A stretch of DNA of 64,000 nucleotides, from the NCBI GenBank assembly GCA_035549075.1, contig DASZRT010000009.1, positions 221,473-285,472 of the forward strand, read 5' to 3'. The position numbers were made by a program, and so were the translations under genes. Shown in pieces: positions 1-8,318 of this stretch. The notes under the pieces were generated by a model, which saw nothing but the letters and a program-made list of their open reading frames with translations, did no database searches and had not been told where the DNA came from. The stretch comes from DASZFV01 sp035549075. Lineage in GTDB: Bacteria; Myxococcota_A; Polyangia; Fen-1088. Within the stretch, counting starts at the first letter, position 1. Each line of letters starts with the position of its first letter.

Positions 1-956
1 CCCCGCTCGGCCCCGTCGCGACCGTGTCACCGGGCCTGGCCGTCGCCTGCGATCGCCTGCGCCGCTTGGCTGCATCCGAGGGTGAGCTCCTCATCGTCGG
101 CGAAACCGGCGTCGGCAAAGAGGTCTACGCCCGCGCCGTCCACCAAGCGAGCGGCCGCAAAGGCCGCTTCATGGCCATCAACTGCGCCGCCATCCCCCGC
201 GAGCTCGTCGAAAGCGAGCTCTTCGGCTACCGCGCCGGCGCCCACTCCACCGCCCACACCGCCAAACCCGGCCTCATCGAGGAAGCGGAGGGCGGCACGT
301 TGTTCCTAGACGAGATCGGCGAGATGACCGGCGAAGCCCAAATCAAGCTCCTGCGCTTCCTGCAGGACCGCGAGCTAACCCCGCTAGGCGCCACCCGCCC
401 GAGGCGCATGGACGTCCGCATCGTCGCCGCAACAAACAGAACCTCGGGATTGAGCGGCGCGCCCCGCGGCCCCGGCGGCCTGAGAGACGACATCGTCGCA
501 AGATTGGGCGCCGCCCCAATTCATTTGCCCCCGCTGCGCAGCCGGGTCGAAGACTTGGGTGCCCTCGCCGCCCACTTCCTGCGCGCGACGCCCGGCGTGA
601 CCTTCGACCAACCCGCCTTCCGCGCGCTATGTTTGCACGCCTGGCCCCTCAACGTGAGGGAGCTCGAGAAGATCGTGACGACCGCAGCCGTTTTGTCAGC
701 CGGCGCCAAACCGATCGGATTGCGTGATCTGCCAGAGCCCATCGCCAGAGCCATCGAAAGCACGCCGGCCGCGGCCGGCGCGCGCCGTCCGTCCGGCCCG
801 TCGCCCACGCCAGCCCAGCTCGAAGAGCTGCTGCGCCGCTACGAGGGCAACGTCGCCGACGTCTCGCGCGAGCTCGGCAAGCACCGCGCCGCCGTGTGGC
901 GCTGGATCAAGAAATTCGGAATAGGACCGCAGAAATTTAGGAAGGACGCGGAGTAG
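1..956 (+). CDS. Sigma-54-type AAA+ transcriptional activator, 5' end outside window
   Basis: The reading frame is open from base 3, so the gene continues upstream of the window; the GTG at 24 is probably internal. Visible parts are the AAA+ central domain with Walker A GETGVGKE, Walker B GGTLFLDEIGEM, the sensor stretch RIVAATNR and the NVREL motif, followed by a Pro/Ala-rich linker and a C-terminal Fis-type helix-turn-helix (about the last 45 residues, EGNVADVSRELGKHRAAVW). Family role: ATP-driven remodelling of RNA polymerase-sigma-54 at enhancer-dependent promoters. The loop that contacts sigma-54, normally GAFTGA, reads GAHSTA here, so classical sigma-54 activation is doubtful. Any N-terminal sensory domain (often FHA in myxobacteria) is not visible. 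Confidence 0.9.
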   Translation, partial: PLGPVATVSPGLAVACDRLRRLAASEGELLIVGETGVGKEVYARAVHQASGRKGRFMAINCAAIPRELVESELFGYRAGAHSTAHTAKPGLIEEAEGGTLFLDEIGEMTGEAQIKLLRFLQDRELTPLGATRPRRMDVRIVAATNRTSGLSGAPRGPGGLRDDIVARLGAAPIHLPPLRSRVEDLGALAAHFLRATPGVTFDQPAFRALCLHAWPLNVRELEKIVTTAAVLSAGAKPIGLRDLPEPIARAIESTPAAAGARRPSGPSPTPAQLEELLRRYEGNVADVSRELGKHRAAVWRWIKKFGIGPQKFRKDAE

Positions 957-993
957 ATCTCCGCAATCTATCTCGGTGACGCCGTTTATCGCG

Positions 994-1512
994 TCACGGC
1001 GCCAATTTGCCAGGGACCTTGCTAACACCGCCGGACATTTTCTCGCCGAAGGTTACAAATGGTCCGAAGGCTGTCCGGTCGGCGCAAAGAACCCTATAGG
1101 TAACCTCTATTGTGCGAGGTGCAATATCTGCACTGAACTTGAACATCCGACGCTCTGACTTGCCGGGATCCGGAGCCGATACCAGATCGGAGAGTCGCAT
1201 TTGATGCCGAAATTGCGGCGAAATGTCTTTTACTATCAAGGACTTCTCGTCGTGACGATATCCTTCCAGCATCGTCACCGGCTCAATCGCTAAACCTCCG
1301 ATTATTACGCGGTCAATTAGAATAGCCGACTGTGCAAAAGCTGATATTCCCGACTCTAAACAGGCGCCACGCAACGAAAATGGAACCGAAATGTTCGTCG
1401 GATTTTCAGAAAAGTATATGAAATCAATGGATTTCGTCGGCTTTAACTCAGCTACACTGCGCCATTCTGTTAGGCACGACAAGAAGGCGAGCGTCGAGAC
1501 TATTAAACGCAT
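994..1512 (-). CDS. Hypothetical secreted protein (172 aa)
   Basis: No family recognised. The ATG at 1512 gives a short hydrophobic N-terminus ending around residue 20 that could be a signal peptide. The remainder is mostly polar with two cysteines well separated. Base composition is clearly more AT-rich than the rest of the window, with codons such as ATT, TTT and AAA, which suggests horizontal acquisition. It follows the peptidase fragment at 1522-1908 with a 9-bp gap on the same strand, so the two may have been one operon, perhaps an effector with its partner; that pairing is speculative. Confidence 0.55.
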   Translation of the reverse strand: MRLIVSTLAFLSCLTEWRSVAELKPTKSIDFIYFSENPTNISVPFSLRGACLESGISAFAQSAILIDRVIIGGLAIEPVTMLEGYRHDEKSLIVKDISPQFRHQMRLSDLVSAPDPGKSERRMFKFSADIAPRTIEVTYRVLCADRTAFGPFVTFGEKMSGGVSKVPGKLAP

Positions 1513-1521
1513 GCGATATCC

Positions 1522-1908
1522 TTATGGATAATGGGGAATAGGCAAATACGGCTGCCCTCCGATAATTCCATAATACGACCTTTGACCGAGATTGCGGGCA
1601 AAACGATATTCGTTTTCCAGATACGTCGTCAAAGTCTCTTCACGGGCGGATGCGCCAGCACTAGGCAGGATTGGAGCCAACCCCGCAGTTAGTCTCCATG
1701 CGTGCACTAACTCATGCGCGAGAACAGTGTCCAGCGTTCGCGGCGCACCGTCGAACGATTTACCGAACGCGCTCGCCGTAGAAATCGTGATGTCGACTCC
1801 AACGAGCTCGCCATGAGACATTGTCGGGCTCGTGCCGGAGAAGTCATATTCGCTACCGTAGCGGATATATATCAGGGAAGATCCTCTCCCAGGTTGATTT
1901 CTCGGCAA
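1522..1908 (-). CDS. M91-like zinc metallopeptidase domain, probably N-terminally truncated
   Basis: The 128-residue frame carries HELVHAWR followed about 22 residues later by EE and then TYLENEYRFARN. This arrangement (HExxH plus downstream Glu and an ENE-type helix) is that of the M91/NleD-like effector peptidases. The only near start is a TTG at 1908; the frame continues upstream without a good start until a stop at 1957-1959. Family members usually have more sequence before the catalytic helix, so this looks like the C-terminal catalytic remnant of a larger toxin or effector. It is AT-richer than the surroundings and lies head to head with the transposase relic that starts at 1938. Confidence 0.55.
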   Translation of the reverse strand: MPRNQPGRGSSLIYIRYGSEYDFSGTSPTMSHGELVGVDITISTASAFGKSFDGAPRTLDTVLAHELVHAWRLTAGLAPILPSAGASAREETLTTYLENEYRFARNLGQRSYYGIIGGQPYLPIPHYP

Positions 1909-2030
1909 CCAATCGAATTGGTTGTCGATGAATGTGCATGTCGCTTGCCCGCGAGGTCATTCCAGGTCGCTCTTACATGATCACGCGGCGTTGTACGCAG
2001 CGGCAATTCTTGATGCGACCGGATGACGCC

Positions 2031-2038
2031 ACCAACAA
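2031..2038. repeat. Left target-site duplication of the IS256-family element
   Basis: ACCAACAA immediately precedes the left inverted repeat and recurs at 3401-3408 right after the other end. Eight bases is a normal duplication length for IS256-type elements. Confidence 0.88.
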
Positions 2039-3400
2039 GGGAGTGTCCGACGAACCGTGTAACTGGCCCAATCGCAGTGGGCTGAGTTGATCAACGTTAC
2101 GCCGGAATCCTGTCTTTGAAAAATATAGAGAATTGGCCGAGGACGTTGCTCCAGTCGCGGAGCGACCTGTCCCACTTCTTCTCGATGTTGGTGAGGGCAA
2201 GGTAGAGCAGCTTGAAGACGGCCTCGTCGTGCGGGAAATGCCCTCGGTAGTGGAGCAGCTTCCGCAGCGAGCTGTTCAGCGACTCGATCGCGTTGGTCGT
2301 GTAGATCACCTTGCGCACGTCGGGCGGGAAGTCGAGGAAGGGCACGACGCGCTCCCAGTTCGCCCGCCACGACGAGCCGATCATCGGGTAGCGGCGCGCC
2401 CACTTGGCCTCGAACACGTCGAGCGCCGACGCGGCCTCTTCTCGCGAGGCCGCGGTGTAGATGGGCCGGAGGTCCTTGGCGACGGCCTTGCGGTCCTTGT
2501 AGCTCACGAAGCGCAGCGAGTTCCGGATCATGTGCACGATGCACGTCTGGACGACCGTCGTCGGGAACGCCGTCTCGATGGCCTCGGGGAATCCCTTCAG
2601 GCCGTCGCAGCACGCGATGAGGATGTCGCGCACGCCACGCGTCTTGAGCTCGTTGACGACCTTGAGCCAGAACTTCGCACCCTCGTTCTGCTCGATCCAA
2701 AGCCCGAGGACCTCTTTGCTGCCGGCCACAGTCACGCCGAGTGCGAGGTACACCGACTTGTTGCGGACCACGCCCTGGTCCCGGATCTTCACGACGAGCG
2801 CGTCGAGGTAGACGATCGGGTAGACGGCGTCGAGAGCGCGGCTCTGCCAAGCGACGACGTCCTCGACGACGGCCGATGTGGCTCGCGAGATCAGGTCGGG
2901 CGAGACGTCGACGCCGTACAGGTCCTCGAGGTGGCCTTGGATGTCCCGCACCGTCATGCCCCGGGCGTACATGCTCAGGATCTTCTCGTCGAAGCCCGTG
3001 AAGCGCGTCTGGCGCTTCTTCACCAGTTGCGGGTCGAAGCTGCCGTCTCGGTCCCGCGGCACCTCGATCTCCATCGGGCCGTGGTCGGTCTTGAGCGTCT
3101 TCGTGCTCGTTCCGTTTCGCGAGTTCGGCGTGCCGCGCCCTCGCGGATCGTGCCGCTCGTAGCCGAGGTGCTCGGTCATCTCCGCCTGCATCGCCCGTTC
3201 GACGAGACGCGCGGTGAGCTGCTTGAGGATGCCGTCCTTGCCCGTCAGGTCTTCGGGCTTCGAGTAATTCGCCAGCAGCTGGTCAAGCAGCTCGTCGGAG
3301 AACGGGGACGGGGTCTTCGGTGCCATCGTGGTCATCGGGTCTCCTTCGCATCAGGAGCCCACCACGAATTTGCCAGTTACACAGTTTTTCGGACACCCTC
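2039..3400 (-). mobile_element. Complete IS256-family insertion sequence (1362 bp)
   Basis: The element is bounded by imperfect 29-bp terminal inverted repeats at 2039-2067 and 3372-3400 (24 of 29 positions identical; shared inner part GTGTAACTGGC) and flanked by the direct repeat ACCAACAA. It contains a single transposase gene on the minus strand with no lesion. It sits inside a RAYT transposase gene whose reading frame resumes after excision, so insertion was into a once-coding sequence. Intact ends, an intact transposase and a perfect duplication suggest recent insertion. Confidence 0.93.
2097..3335 (-). CDS. IS256/Mutator-family transposase (412 aa)
   Basis: DDE transposase of normal length for IS256. 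Catalytic residues can be placed at VYLDALVVKIRD (first Asp), ACCDGLKGFPEAI (second Asp) and TTNAIESLNSSLRK (Glu). The conserved family stretches VIYTTNAIESLN and CIVHMIRNSLRFV are present. Start is ATG 3335 preceded by GGAG in the element's right end. It carries out cut-and-paste or circle-mediated transposition of the surrounding element; no accessory gene is present. Confidence 0.97.
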   Translation of the reverse strand: MTTMAPKTPSPFSDELLDQLLANYSKPEDLTGKDGILKQLTARLVERAMQAEMTEHLGYERHDPRGRGTPNSRNGTSTKTLKTDHGPMEIEVPRDRDGSFDPQLVKKRQTRFTGFDEKILSMYARGMTVRDIQGHLEDLYGVDVSPDLISRATSAVVEDVVAWQSRALDAVYPIVYLDALVVKIRDQGVVRNKSVYLALGVTVAGSKEVLGLWIEQNEGAKFWLKVVNELKTRGVRDILIACCDGLKGFPEAIETAFPTTVVQTCIVHMIRNSLRFVSYKDRKAVAKDLRPIYTAASREEAASALDVFEAKWARRYPMIGSSWRANWERVVPFLDFPPDVRKVIYTTNAIESLNSSLRKLLHYRGHFPHDEAVFKLLYLALTNIEKKWDRSLRDWSNVLGQFSIFFKDRIPA

Positions 3401-3408
3401 ACCAACAA
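3401..3408. repeat. Right target-site duplication of the IS256-family element
   Basis: Second copy of ACCAACAA, directly after the right inverted repeat; pairs with 2031-2038. Confidence 0.88.
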
Positions 3409-4215
3409 CGCATTCGTTTACTGTTTGGCGGAAGCAGCGGCTCGGCACGGCATTCGGGTGTTGTTCACGATCGCGATGAGCAACCATCACCACACGGGCA
3501 TCCACGATCCTCTCGGGAACTATCCCGCCTTCGTCGAGCACTTTCATAAGCTCTTCGCGAAATGCCAGAACGCCTTGCGGGTCGGTGGGAGAACTTCTGG
3601 TCGTCGGAGCAGACCAGCGTCGTACTCTTGGTCGACCCGGACGACATCTTGCAAAAGATGGTCTACGCGCTGACCAACCCGGTCAAGGACGGCCCTGGTC
3701 GAAGCCGTTCATCATTGGCCCGGCATGACCTCGGCGGGCGCCCTCTATCGCCAGGAGCCCCTCACCGCGCGTCGCCCTCGGCATTTTTTCAGAGACGCCG
3801 GCCCCATGCCGGAGATTGTCCAGCTCTCGTTCGCGAGACCTCCGGGCTTCGACGACCTCAGTGACGCTGAATTTCGTGCGGTCGTCCTCGAGCGCTTGGC
3901 GGACGCCGAGGCCGCCTTCAGGGACCGTCGTCGTGCTACCGGCGCGAGGGTCTTCGGTCGAAGAGCAGTCCTTCAGCAAGATTGGCGCGCGCGCCCTGAG
4001 ACCCACGAACCGCGCCGCAACATCAATCCGCAGTGGCAGCTCGGAGCAGGTGGAGCCGAATCGAGGCCTTGATGAGAAACCGACTCTTCCGCGAAACCTA
4101 CGTGGCGGCACGCAACGCGTTCATCAGCGGCGTGCGCGACGCGCTTTTTCCTTTCGGAACGTACTGGCTGAGACGATTCGCTGGAGTCGCCTGCGCGCAC
4201 GCCGCCTATTCGTAG

Positions 4216-4257
4216 CAAAAGAAAACGCCCGCCGCGCCACAGGCGCGACGGGCTTTC
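4216..4257 (-). terminator. Intrinsic terminator downstream of the DUF1552 gene
   Basis: On the minus strand the sequence reads AGCCCGTCGCGCC, a 3-base loop, then GGCGCGGCGGGC, followed by TTTTCTTTT. The GC-rich stem has only a G-T wobble and the T tract is clear. It lies about 20 bp after the stop of the gene at 4277-5761. Confidence 0.85.
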
Positions 4258-4276
4258 GATACGAGCGGCGATCTCG

Positions 4277-5761
4277 CTACGCGTGCAGCTCGTTGATGAC
4301 GCCGGTCGTGCCGGCGAAGGGCGCGACGGCCTTGCCGAACTGCGCTTGGGTGCCGTTGAAGACGCTGTTGATGATCGTGAGGTGCACGTCCTGGAGGTTC
4401 TTGCCGGTGCCCATGGGGCCGGTGCCGGGGAAGTTCAGGAACTGGCCCTGCTTGAGGACGCCGCCGCCGCTGCCGAGCAAGACGACCGGCAGGTTGAGGC
4501 CGTCGTGGTTGCCGCCGTGCATGCCGCTCATGAAGTGGATGACGGTGTTGTCCATGGCGCTGCCGCCGTTGCCGTCGGTGATGGCGGAGATCTTCGTGAC
4601 CAGCTCGTTCGCGCGATCGGCCATCCACCATTGCATGGTCGCGAAGCCCGGATCGGTGTCGGGGTTCGACGTGTGCTGCAGGGCGTGGTAGCCGCTGGCG
4701 ATGTTCGTCGTCGACGGAGCCGACGACGTCGCGGTCCACGTGCGCTGCTTGAGGAACGTGTACGCGTAGTCGCTGCGCGCGTCGTCGAGCATGAAGCTGA
4801 TGACGCGGGTCATGTCGCACTGGAACGCGAGCACGACGAGGTCGATCATCAGGCCCGCGTGGACGCCACGGTCGTAGTCCGGCGGGACGCTGCCGACGTT
4901 GTAGTTCTGCGTCGGCGGCGATGACGGCGGGCTGCAGCCGACGACGGTGGTGCCCGAGGGCATCTTCATCGCCATGACCTTGCTCTCGAGCGTCTGGACG
5001 CTGGACAGGAACTGGTCGACGCGCACGTTGTCGGTGCGCGACAAGCGCAGCTTCAGGCTGTTCGAGCTCTCGATGATGTAGTCGAGCGAGCTCTTCTTGA
5101 GGGCGAGGAGCTTCGTCGTGGCGGCGTCGTTCCCTGACGACATGTTCGAGCTGCCGGACGGGAAGCCGCCGCTCATGAGGAAGCTGAACACCGAGGCGGG
5201 GCTCACGGTCTTGTAGAGCGGCTCGCTCTCCGACTTCCACGAGATGCTGCGCGAGTGCGGGCCCGGCAGACCGTCGGTGTACGAGTCGAGCGTCGAGAGG
5301 CCGACCTGCAGCGAGGCCAGCGGCGTCGGCGACTTGCCGTTGTTCTGCGTCGCGAGGAGGTTGGCGATGGTCTGGTCGACCGAGATGCTGCTGCCGAAGT
5401 TGGCCTCGCTGCTCTGCGGCACGTTGTGCGCCGCCACGCCCGTCCAGGCGGTCGCGCTGTTGTTGCCGTGCGACGGCTCGATGTGCTTGCCCCAGGGCGA
5501 GTAATTGCCGATGCCACCGAGCACCAGCACCTTCGAGATGTTCGGCTGCAGGGGCTGCAGGATCGGCGAGAGCGTGAGCGACGTCCCCGAGCCCGTGGGC
5601 GTCCAGTACTGCGTCGCCGCGCCGTTCGGGAAGTACAGCGACAGGTAGCGCTTGATCGACGAGGCGGCTTTGGCCTTGCGGGGCGCCAGCGTCTCGAGCC
5701 ACGGGAGGCTCAGCGCGATGCCGGCTCCCTTCAACACCTGACGGCGAGTCCAGTTCTTCAT
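4277..5761 (-). CDS. DUF1552 family Tat-exported protein
   Basis: 494 residues with a twin-arginine signal at the start (MKNWTRRQVLKGAG, then LSLPWLETLAPRKAKA), so it should be exported folded. The body has DUF1552 hallmarks: SLYFPNGAATQYWTP near the start, a central SDVFSFL-like region and the C-terminal FMSGMHGGNHDG segment, resembling the alkaline-phosphatase/DUF1501 type of fold. Function is not established; in Planctomycetes and Myxococcota these genes usually sit beside DUF1592/1588/1585 cytochrome-like genes. Here the nearest such gene is at 37496-38707, about 32 kb away. A terminator follows the gene and it appears monocistronic. Confidence 0.9.
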   Translation of the reverse strand: MKNWTRRQVLKGAGIALSLPWLETLAPRKAKAASSIKRYLSLYFPNGAATQYWTPTGSGTSLTLSPILQPLQPNISKVLVLGGIGNYSPWGKHIEPSHGNNSATAWTGVAAHNVPQSSEANFGSSISVDQTIANLLATQNNGKSPTPLASLQVGLSTLDSYTDGLPGPHSRSISWKSESEPLYKTVSPASVFSFLMSGGFPSGSSNMSSGNDAATTKLLALKKSSLDYIIESSNSLKLRLSRTDNVRVDQFLSSVQTLESKVMAMKMPSGTTVVGCSPPSSPPTQNYNVGSVPPDYDRGVHAGLMIDLVVLAFQCDMTRVISFMLDDARSDYAYTFLKQRTWTATSSAPSTTNIASGYHALQHTSNPDTDPGFATMQWWMADRANELVTKISAITDGNGGSAMDNTVIHFMSGMHGGNHDGLNLPVVLLGSGGGVLKQGQFLNFPGTGPMGTGKNLQDVHLTIINSVFNGTQAQFGKAVAPFAGTTGVINELHA

Positions 5762-5872
5762 CGAAGTCGCTCCTGGTCGGGGCCGAAAAAGTCCGGCCCG
5801 TTGGGTTCGTCGAACGGGCCGCGGGCTTTTGACGGAGCGAAAATCGACGAAAAGCGCTCTAAAAACCGGGAG

Positions 5873-7750
5873 TCAGGCCCGATCTTCGTGGGCGGGGTCA
5901 CTTTCGGCGGGGGCGCGCTCGCCTTTGGGCTCGTGGTCGCGCTCGGCGGACCACGAGCCGCCGATGGACCGGTCGAGCTCGGCCCTGTCGGCGGCGATCT
6001 GCGCCTCGAGCTGTTCGCGGCCGGCGCGCGCCCGCGAGAAGCGGTCGGCCTCGTCCTCGAAGTGCGGCATGAGCTCTTCGAGGTTGGCGAGGTTGTGGCG
6101 GCGAAAGCGGTCGGCGCGCTCGCGGGCTTCGTAGGCGCCCACGCCCAGGCTCACGAGCGCGGCGCGTCCGCTGCGCAAGGCCGACTCGAAGGTCTCGCGC
6201 TCGACCGCATCGACGCCGCGCTTGCGCAGCGCAACCCAGTGGCTGACGTTGCGCGCGCGCGCGATGACGCGCAGCTTCGGGAAGTGTTGGCGCGCGACCT
6301 CGGCGAGGCGGACGCTCGCGTCGGGATCGTCGATCGCGAGGACGAGCAGCTTGGCGTGCTCGGCGCCGGCGGCCCGTAGGAGATCGAGGCGCGTGGCGTC
6401 GCCGTAGAAGACGCGGAAGCCGAACTTGCGCAGCAGATCGATCTGGTCGGCGTCGTGGTCGAGCACGGTGGCGCGGATGCCCGACGCGAAGAGGTAGCGG
6501 CCCACGATCTGACCGAAGCGGCCGAAGCCGGCGATGACGACGGGCGCGCCTTCGTCTTCGACGACGTCGTCGGGGCGCGAGCTGCCGCGGCGGCGCGCGA
6601 GGCGCAACAGTTGATCGTAGGCCAACAACAGGAACGGCGTGAGCGCCATCGAGAGCGCGACGACGAGCGTGAGCAGCGCGTCCCACGCGCCGGGCAGGAG
6701 GTGCGCCTCGCCCGCGACGCCGAAGACGACGAACGCGAATTCGCCGCCTTGGGCGAGCAGGGCCGCGAACAGCCAGCGATCGCCGGGCGCGACGCCGAGT
6801 GGTTTCCCGATGGCGCGCAACGCGAGCAGCTTGATCGCGAGCAGGCCCACGACGAGCGCGACGATCACGAGCGGGCGGCTCGCGACGAGGCCGAAGTCGA
6901 TCGACATGCCGACGGCGATGAAGAACAGGCCCATGAGCAGGCCCTTGAACGGCTCGATGTCGGTCTCGAGCGCGTGGCGGTATTCGGAGCTCGCGAGCAA
7001 GACGCCGGCGAGGAACGCGCCCAGCGCCATCGACACGCCCGCGGCCGCCATGATCTGCGCGATGCCGACGACCAGCAGCAGCGCGAAGGCGGTGAACGCC
7101 TCGCGCAGGCCCGTGCGCGCGACCATGCGCAAGATGGGCCGCGTGAGGTAGCGCCCCACGACGACGACGGCCGCGATCGCGCCCGCGACGCGCGCGGCGC
7201 CCAACCAACCGCCACCACCGTGGCCGCCCGCGCCCGCCGCCAACAGCGGCACGACGGCGATCAAGGGGATCGCGGCGATGTCTTGGAACAGCAGCACGGC
7301 GAAGGCCGTCGTGCCCGTGGGCGCGCCCGCGACGCCGCGCTCGCGCATCGTTTGCACGGCGATCGCCGTCGACGACAGCGCGAGCGCGAAGCCACCCACG
7401 AGCGCGCCCTTCCACGGCAGGCCCAAGGCGAAGCCGCCCACGGCGAGCAACACGCCGCAGACGAACATTTGCAGCGAGCCACCCAAGAAGATCGGCCGGC
7501 GCATCTCGAGCAAGCGCTTCGGATCGAGCTCGAGCCCGATGATGAAGAGCATGAGCACGACGCCGAACTCGGCGAAGTGGAGGATCGCGTCGACGTCGCG
7601 CACGAGGCGCAGGCCCCACGGCCCGATCGCGCACCCGGCGATCAAATAGCCGAGCACCGAGCCGAGCTTGAAGCGCGTCGCCAGCGGCACGAACACGACG
7701 GCCGCGCCGAGGTACACCATGACCTCGAACAACAAGTTGTGCTCAGGCAT
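5873..7750 (-). CDS. Kef-type K+/H+ antiporter with RCK (TrkA-N) domain
   Basis: 625 residues: an N-terminal CPA2 antiporter domain with about 12-13 membrane segments (MLFIIGLELDPKRLLEMR; ALSSTAIAVQTM; GLFFIAVGMSIDFG), a TrkA-N nucleotide-binding domain from about residue 400 (VVIAGFGRFGQIVGRYL, then VLDHDADQIDLLRKFG) and a charged C-terminal tail. Family members export K+ in exchange for H+ when glutathione adducts bind, protecting against electrophiles. The ATG at 7750 overlaps the end of the flavodoxin-fold reductase gene by 8 bp, as in the kefG-kefB pair of Escherichia coli, so co-translation is likely. Confidence 0.93.
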   Translation of the reverse strand: MPEHNLLFEVMVYLGAAVVFVPLATRFKLGSVLGYLIAGCAIGPWGLRLVRDVDAILHFAEFGVVLMLFIIGLELDPKRLLEMRRPIFLGGSLQMFVCGVLLAVGGFALGLPWKGALVGGFALALSSTAIAVQTMRERGVAGAPTGTTAFAVLLFQDIAAIPLIAVVPLLAAGAGGHGGGGWLGAARVAGAIAAVVVVGRYLTRPILRMVARTGLREAFTAFALLLVVGIAQIMAAAGVSMALGAFLAGVLLASSEYRHALETDIEPFKGLLMGLFFIAVGMSIDFGLVASRPLVIVALVVGLLAIKLLALRAIGKPLGVAPGDRWLFAALLAQGGEFAFVVFGVAGEAHLLPGAWDALLTLVVALSMALTPFLLLAYDQLLRLARRRGSSRPDDVVEDEGAPVVIAGFGRFGQIVGRYLFASGIRATVLDHDADQIDLLRKFGFRVFYGDATRLDLLRAAGAEHAKLLVLAIDDPDASVRLAEVARQHFPKLRVIARARNVSHWVALRKRGVDAVERETFESALRSGRAALVSLGVGAYEARERADRFRRHNLANLEELMPHFEDEADRFSRARAGREQLEAQIAADRAELDRSIGGSWSAERDHEPKGERAPAESDPAHEDRA

Positions 7751-8318
7751 CAGGCGGCCCGCCGTGCGACGGAGGGAGGGGTTCGTCGGCGAGCAGCGCC
7801 TCGAGGCGGCGGCGGTAGCCTTCGGCGGCGGCGTCGAGCGCGTCGGCGTCCACGCGGTGCGCGCCGTGAAGCACGAACGGCTCGACCCATTTCATGCCGC
7901 AGAAGATCGCCGTCTGCGAGATCGCCGGCACGAACGCGTCGAACGGGTGGCCGTGCATCTCGCCGGGCGCATAGGCCGACTCGAGCGCGCCCGTCGTCGT
8001 CGCCCACAGCGCCGTCTTGCCGTGCACGTTCGTGCCGCCGACGCCGTAGGCCCAGCCGTGCGCGAGCACCTTCTCGATCCACAGGTGCAGCAGCGACGGC
8101 ATGCCGTACCAATAGAAGGGGCTCTGCCACACGACGACGTCGGCGCGCGCGAGCGCGGCGCGCTCGGCCTCGACGTCGATCGCGAAGTCCGGGTACAAGT
8201 CGTAGAGGCTGCGCACCTCGACGCCCGGCATGTCGCGCACGCAGTCGAGCAGCACGCGGCCCGCCCGCGAGCGATCGGGGTATGGGTGCGCGTAGATGAG
8301 AGCGATCGAGCGCGCCAT
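7743..8318 (-). CDS. KefF/KefG-like NAD(P)H quinone oxidoreductase, antiporter ancillary subunit
   Basis: 191 residues of the flavodoxin-fold quinone oxidoreductase family. Visible motifs: ALIYAHPYPDRSRA at the N-terminus (FMN phosphate site), VWQSPFYWYGMPSLLHLWI and GTNVHGKTALWATTTGA. In E. coli the KefF and KefG proteins bind the antiporter and raise its activity. The start chosen is ATG 8318 because it begins exactly at the conserved N-terminus; a longer frame only adds Arg/Ala-rich sequence. The stop of the upstream gene shares one base with this start (TGATG), and the downstream antiporter gene overlaps by 8 bp, giving a tight three-gene operon. Confidence 0.9.
   Translation of the reverse strand: MARSIALIYAHPYPDRSRAGRVLLDCVRDMPGVEVRSLYDLYPDFAIDVEAERAALARADVVVWQSPFYWYGMPSLLHLWIEKVLAHGWAYGVGGTNVHGKTALWATTTGALESAYAPGEMHGHPFDAFVPAISQTAIFCGMKWVEPFVLHGAHRVDADALDAAAEGYRRRLEALLADEPLPPSHGGPPDA

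Larger units (their letters stand above)
1938..4215 (+). pseudogene. REP-associated tyrosine (Y1/RAYT-like) transposase, interrupted and frameshifted
   Basis: The gene starts at ATG 1938 (MSLAREVIPGRSYMITRRC, the usual RAYT opening) and is cut at 2038 by an IS256-family element. Joining 2038 to 3409 across one copy of the 8-bp duplication restores the frame (PDDATNNAFVYCLAEAA). Downstream are the His-rich motif SNHHHTGIHD and MVYALTNPVKD with the presumed catalytic Tyr. There are further frame changes near 3580-3590 (before WENFWSSEQ), near 3690 (before LVEAVHHWPGMTSAGA) and near 4030 (before RIEALMRNR). The last segment ends RRFAGVACAHAAYS at 4215. Family function is single-strand transposition or REP mobilisation by an HUH/Y1 domain. 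Several lesions plus the insertion make it non-functional. Confidence 0.88.

Noticed and set aside
2133..3479. 448-codon plus-strand frame opposite the IS256 transposase
   Set aside because: Arg/Val/Glu-rich shadow of the transposase gene with no family features; the minus-strand frame has the full DDE signature.
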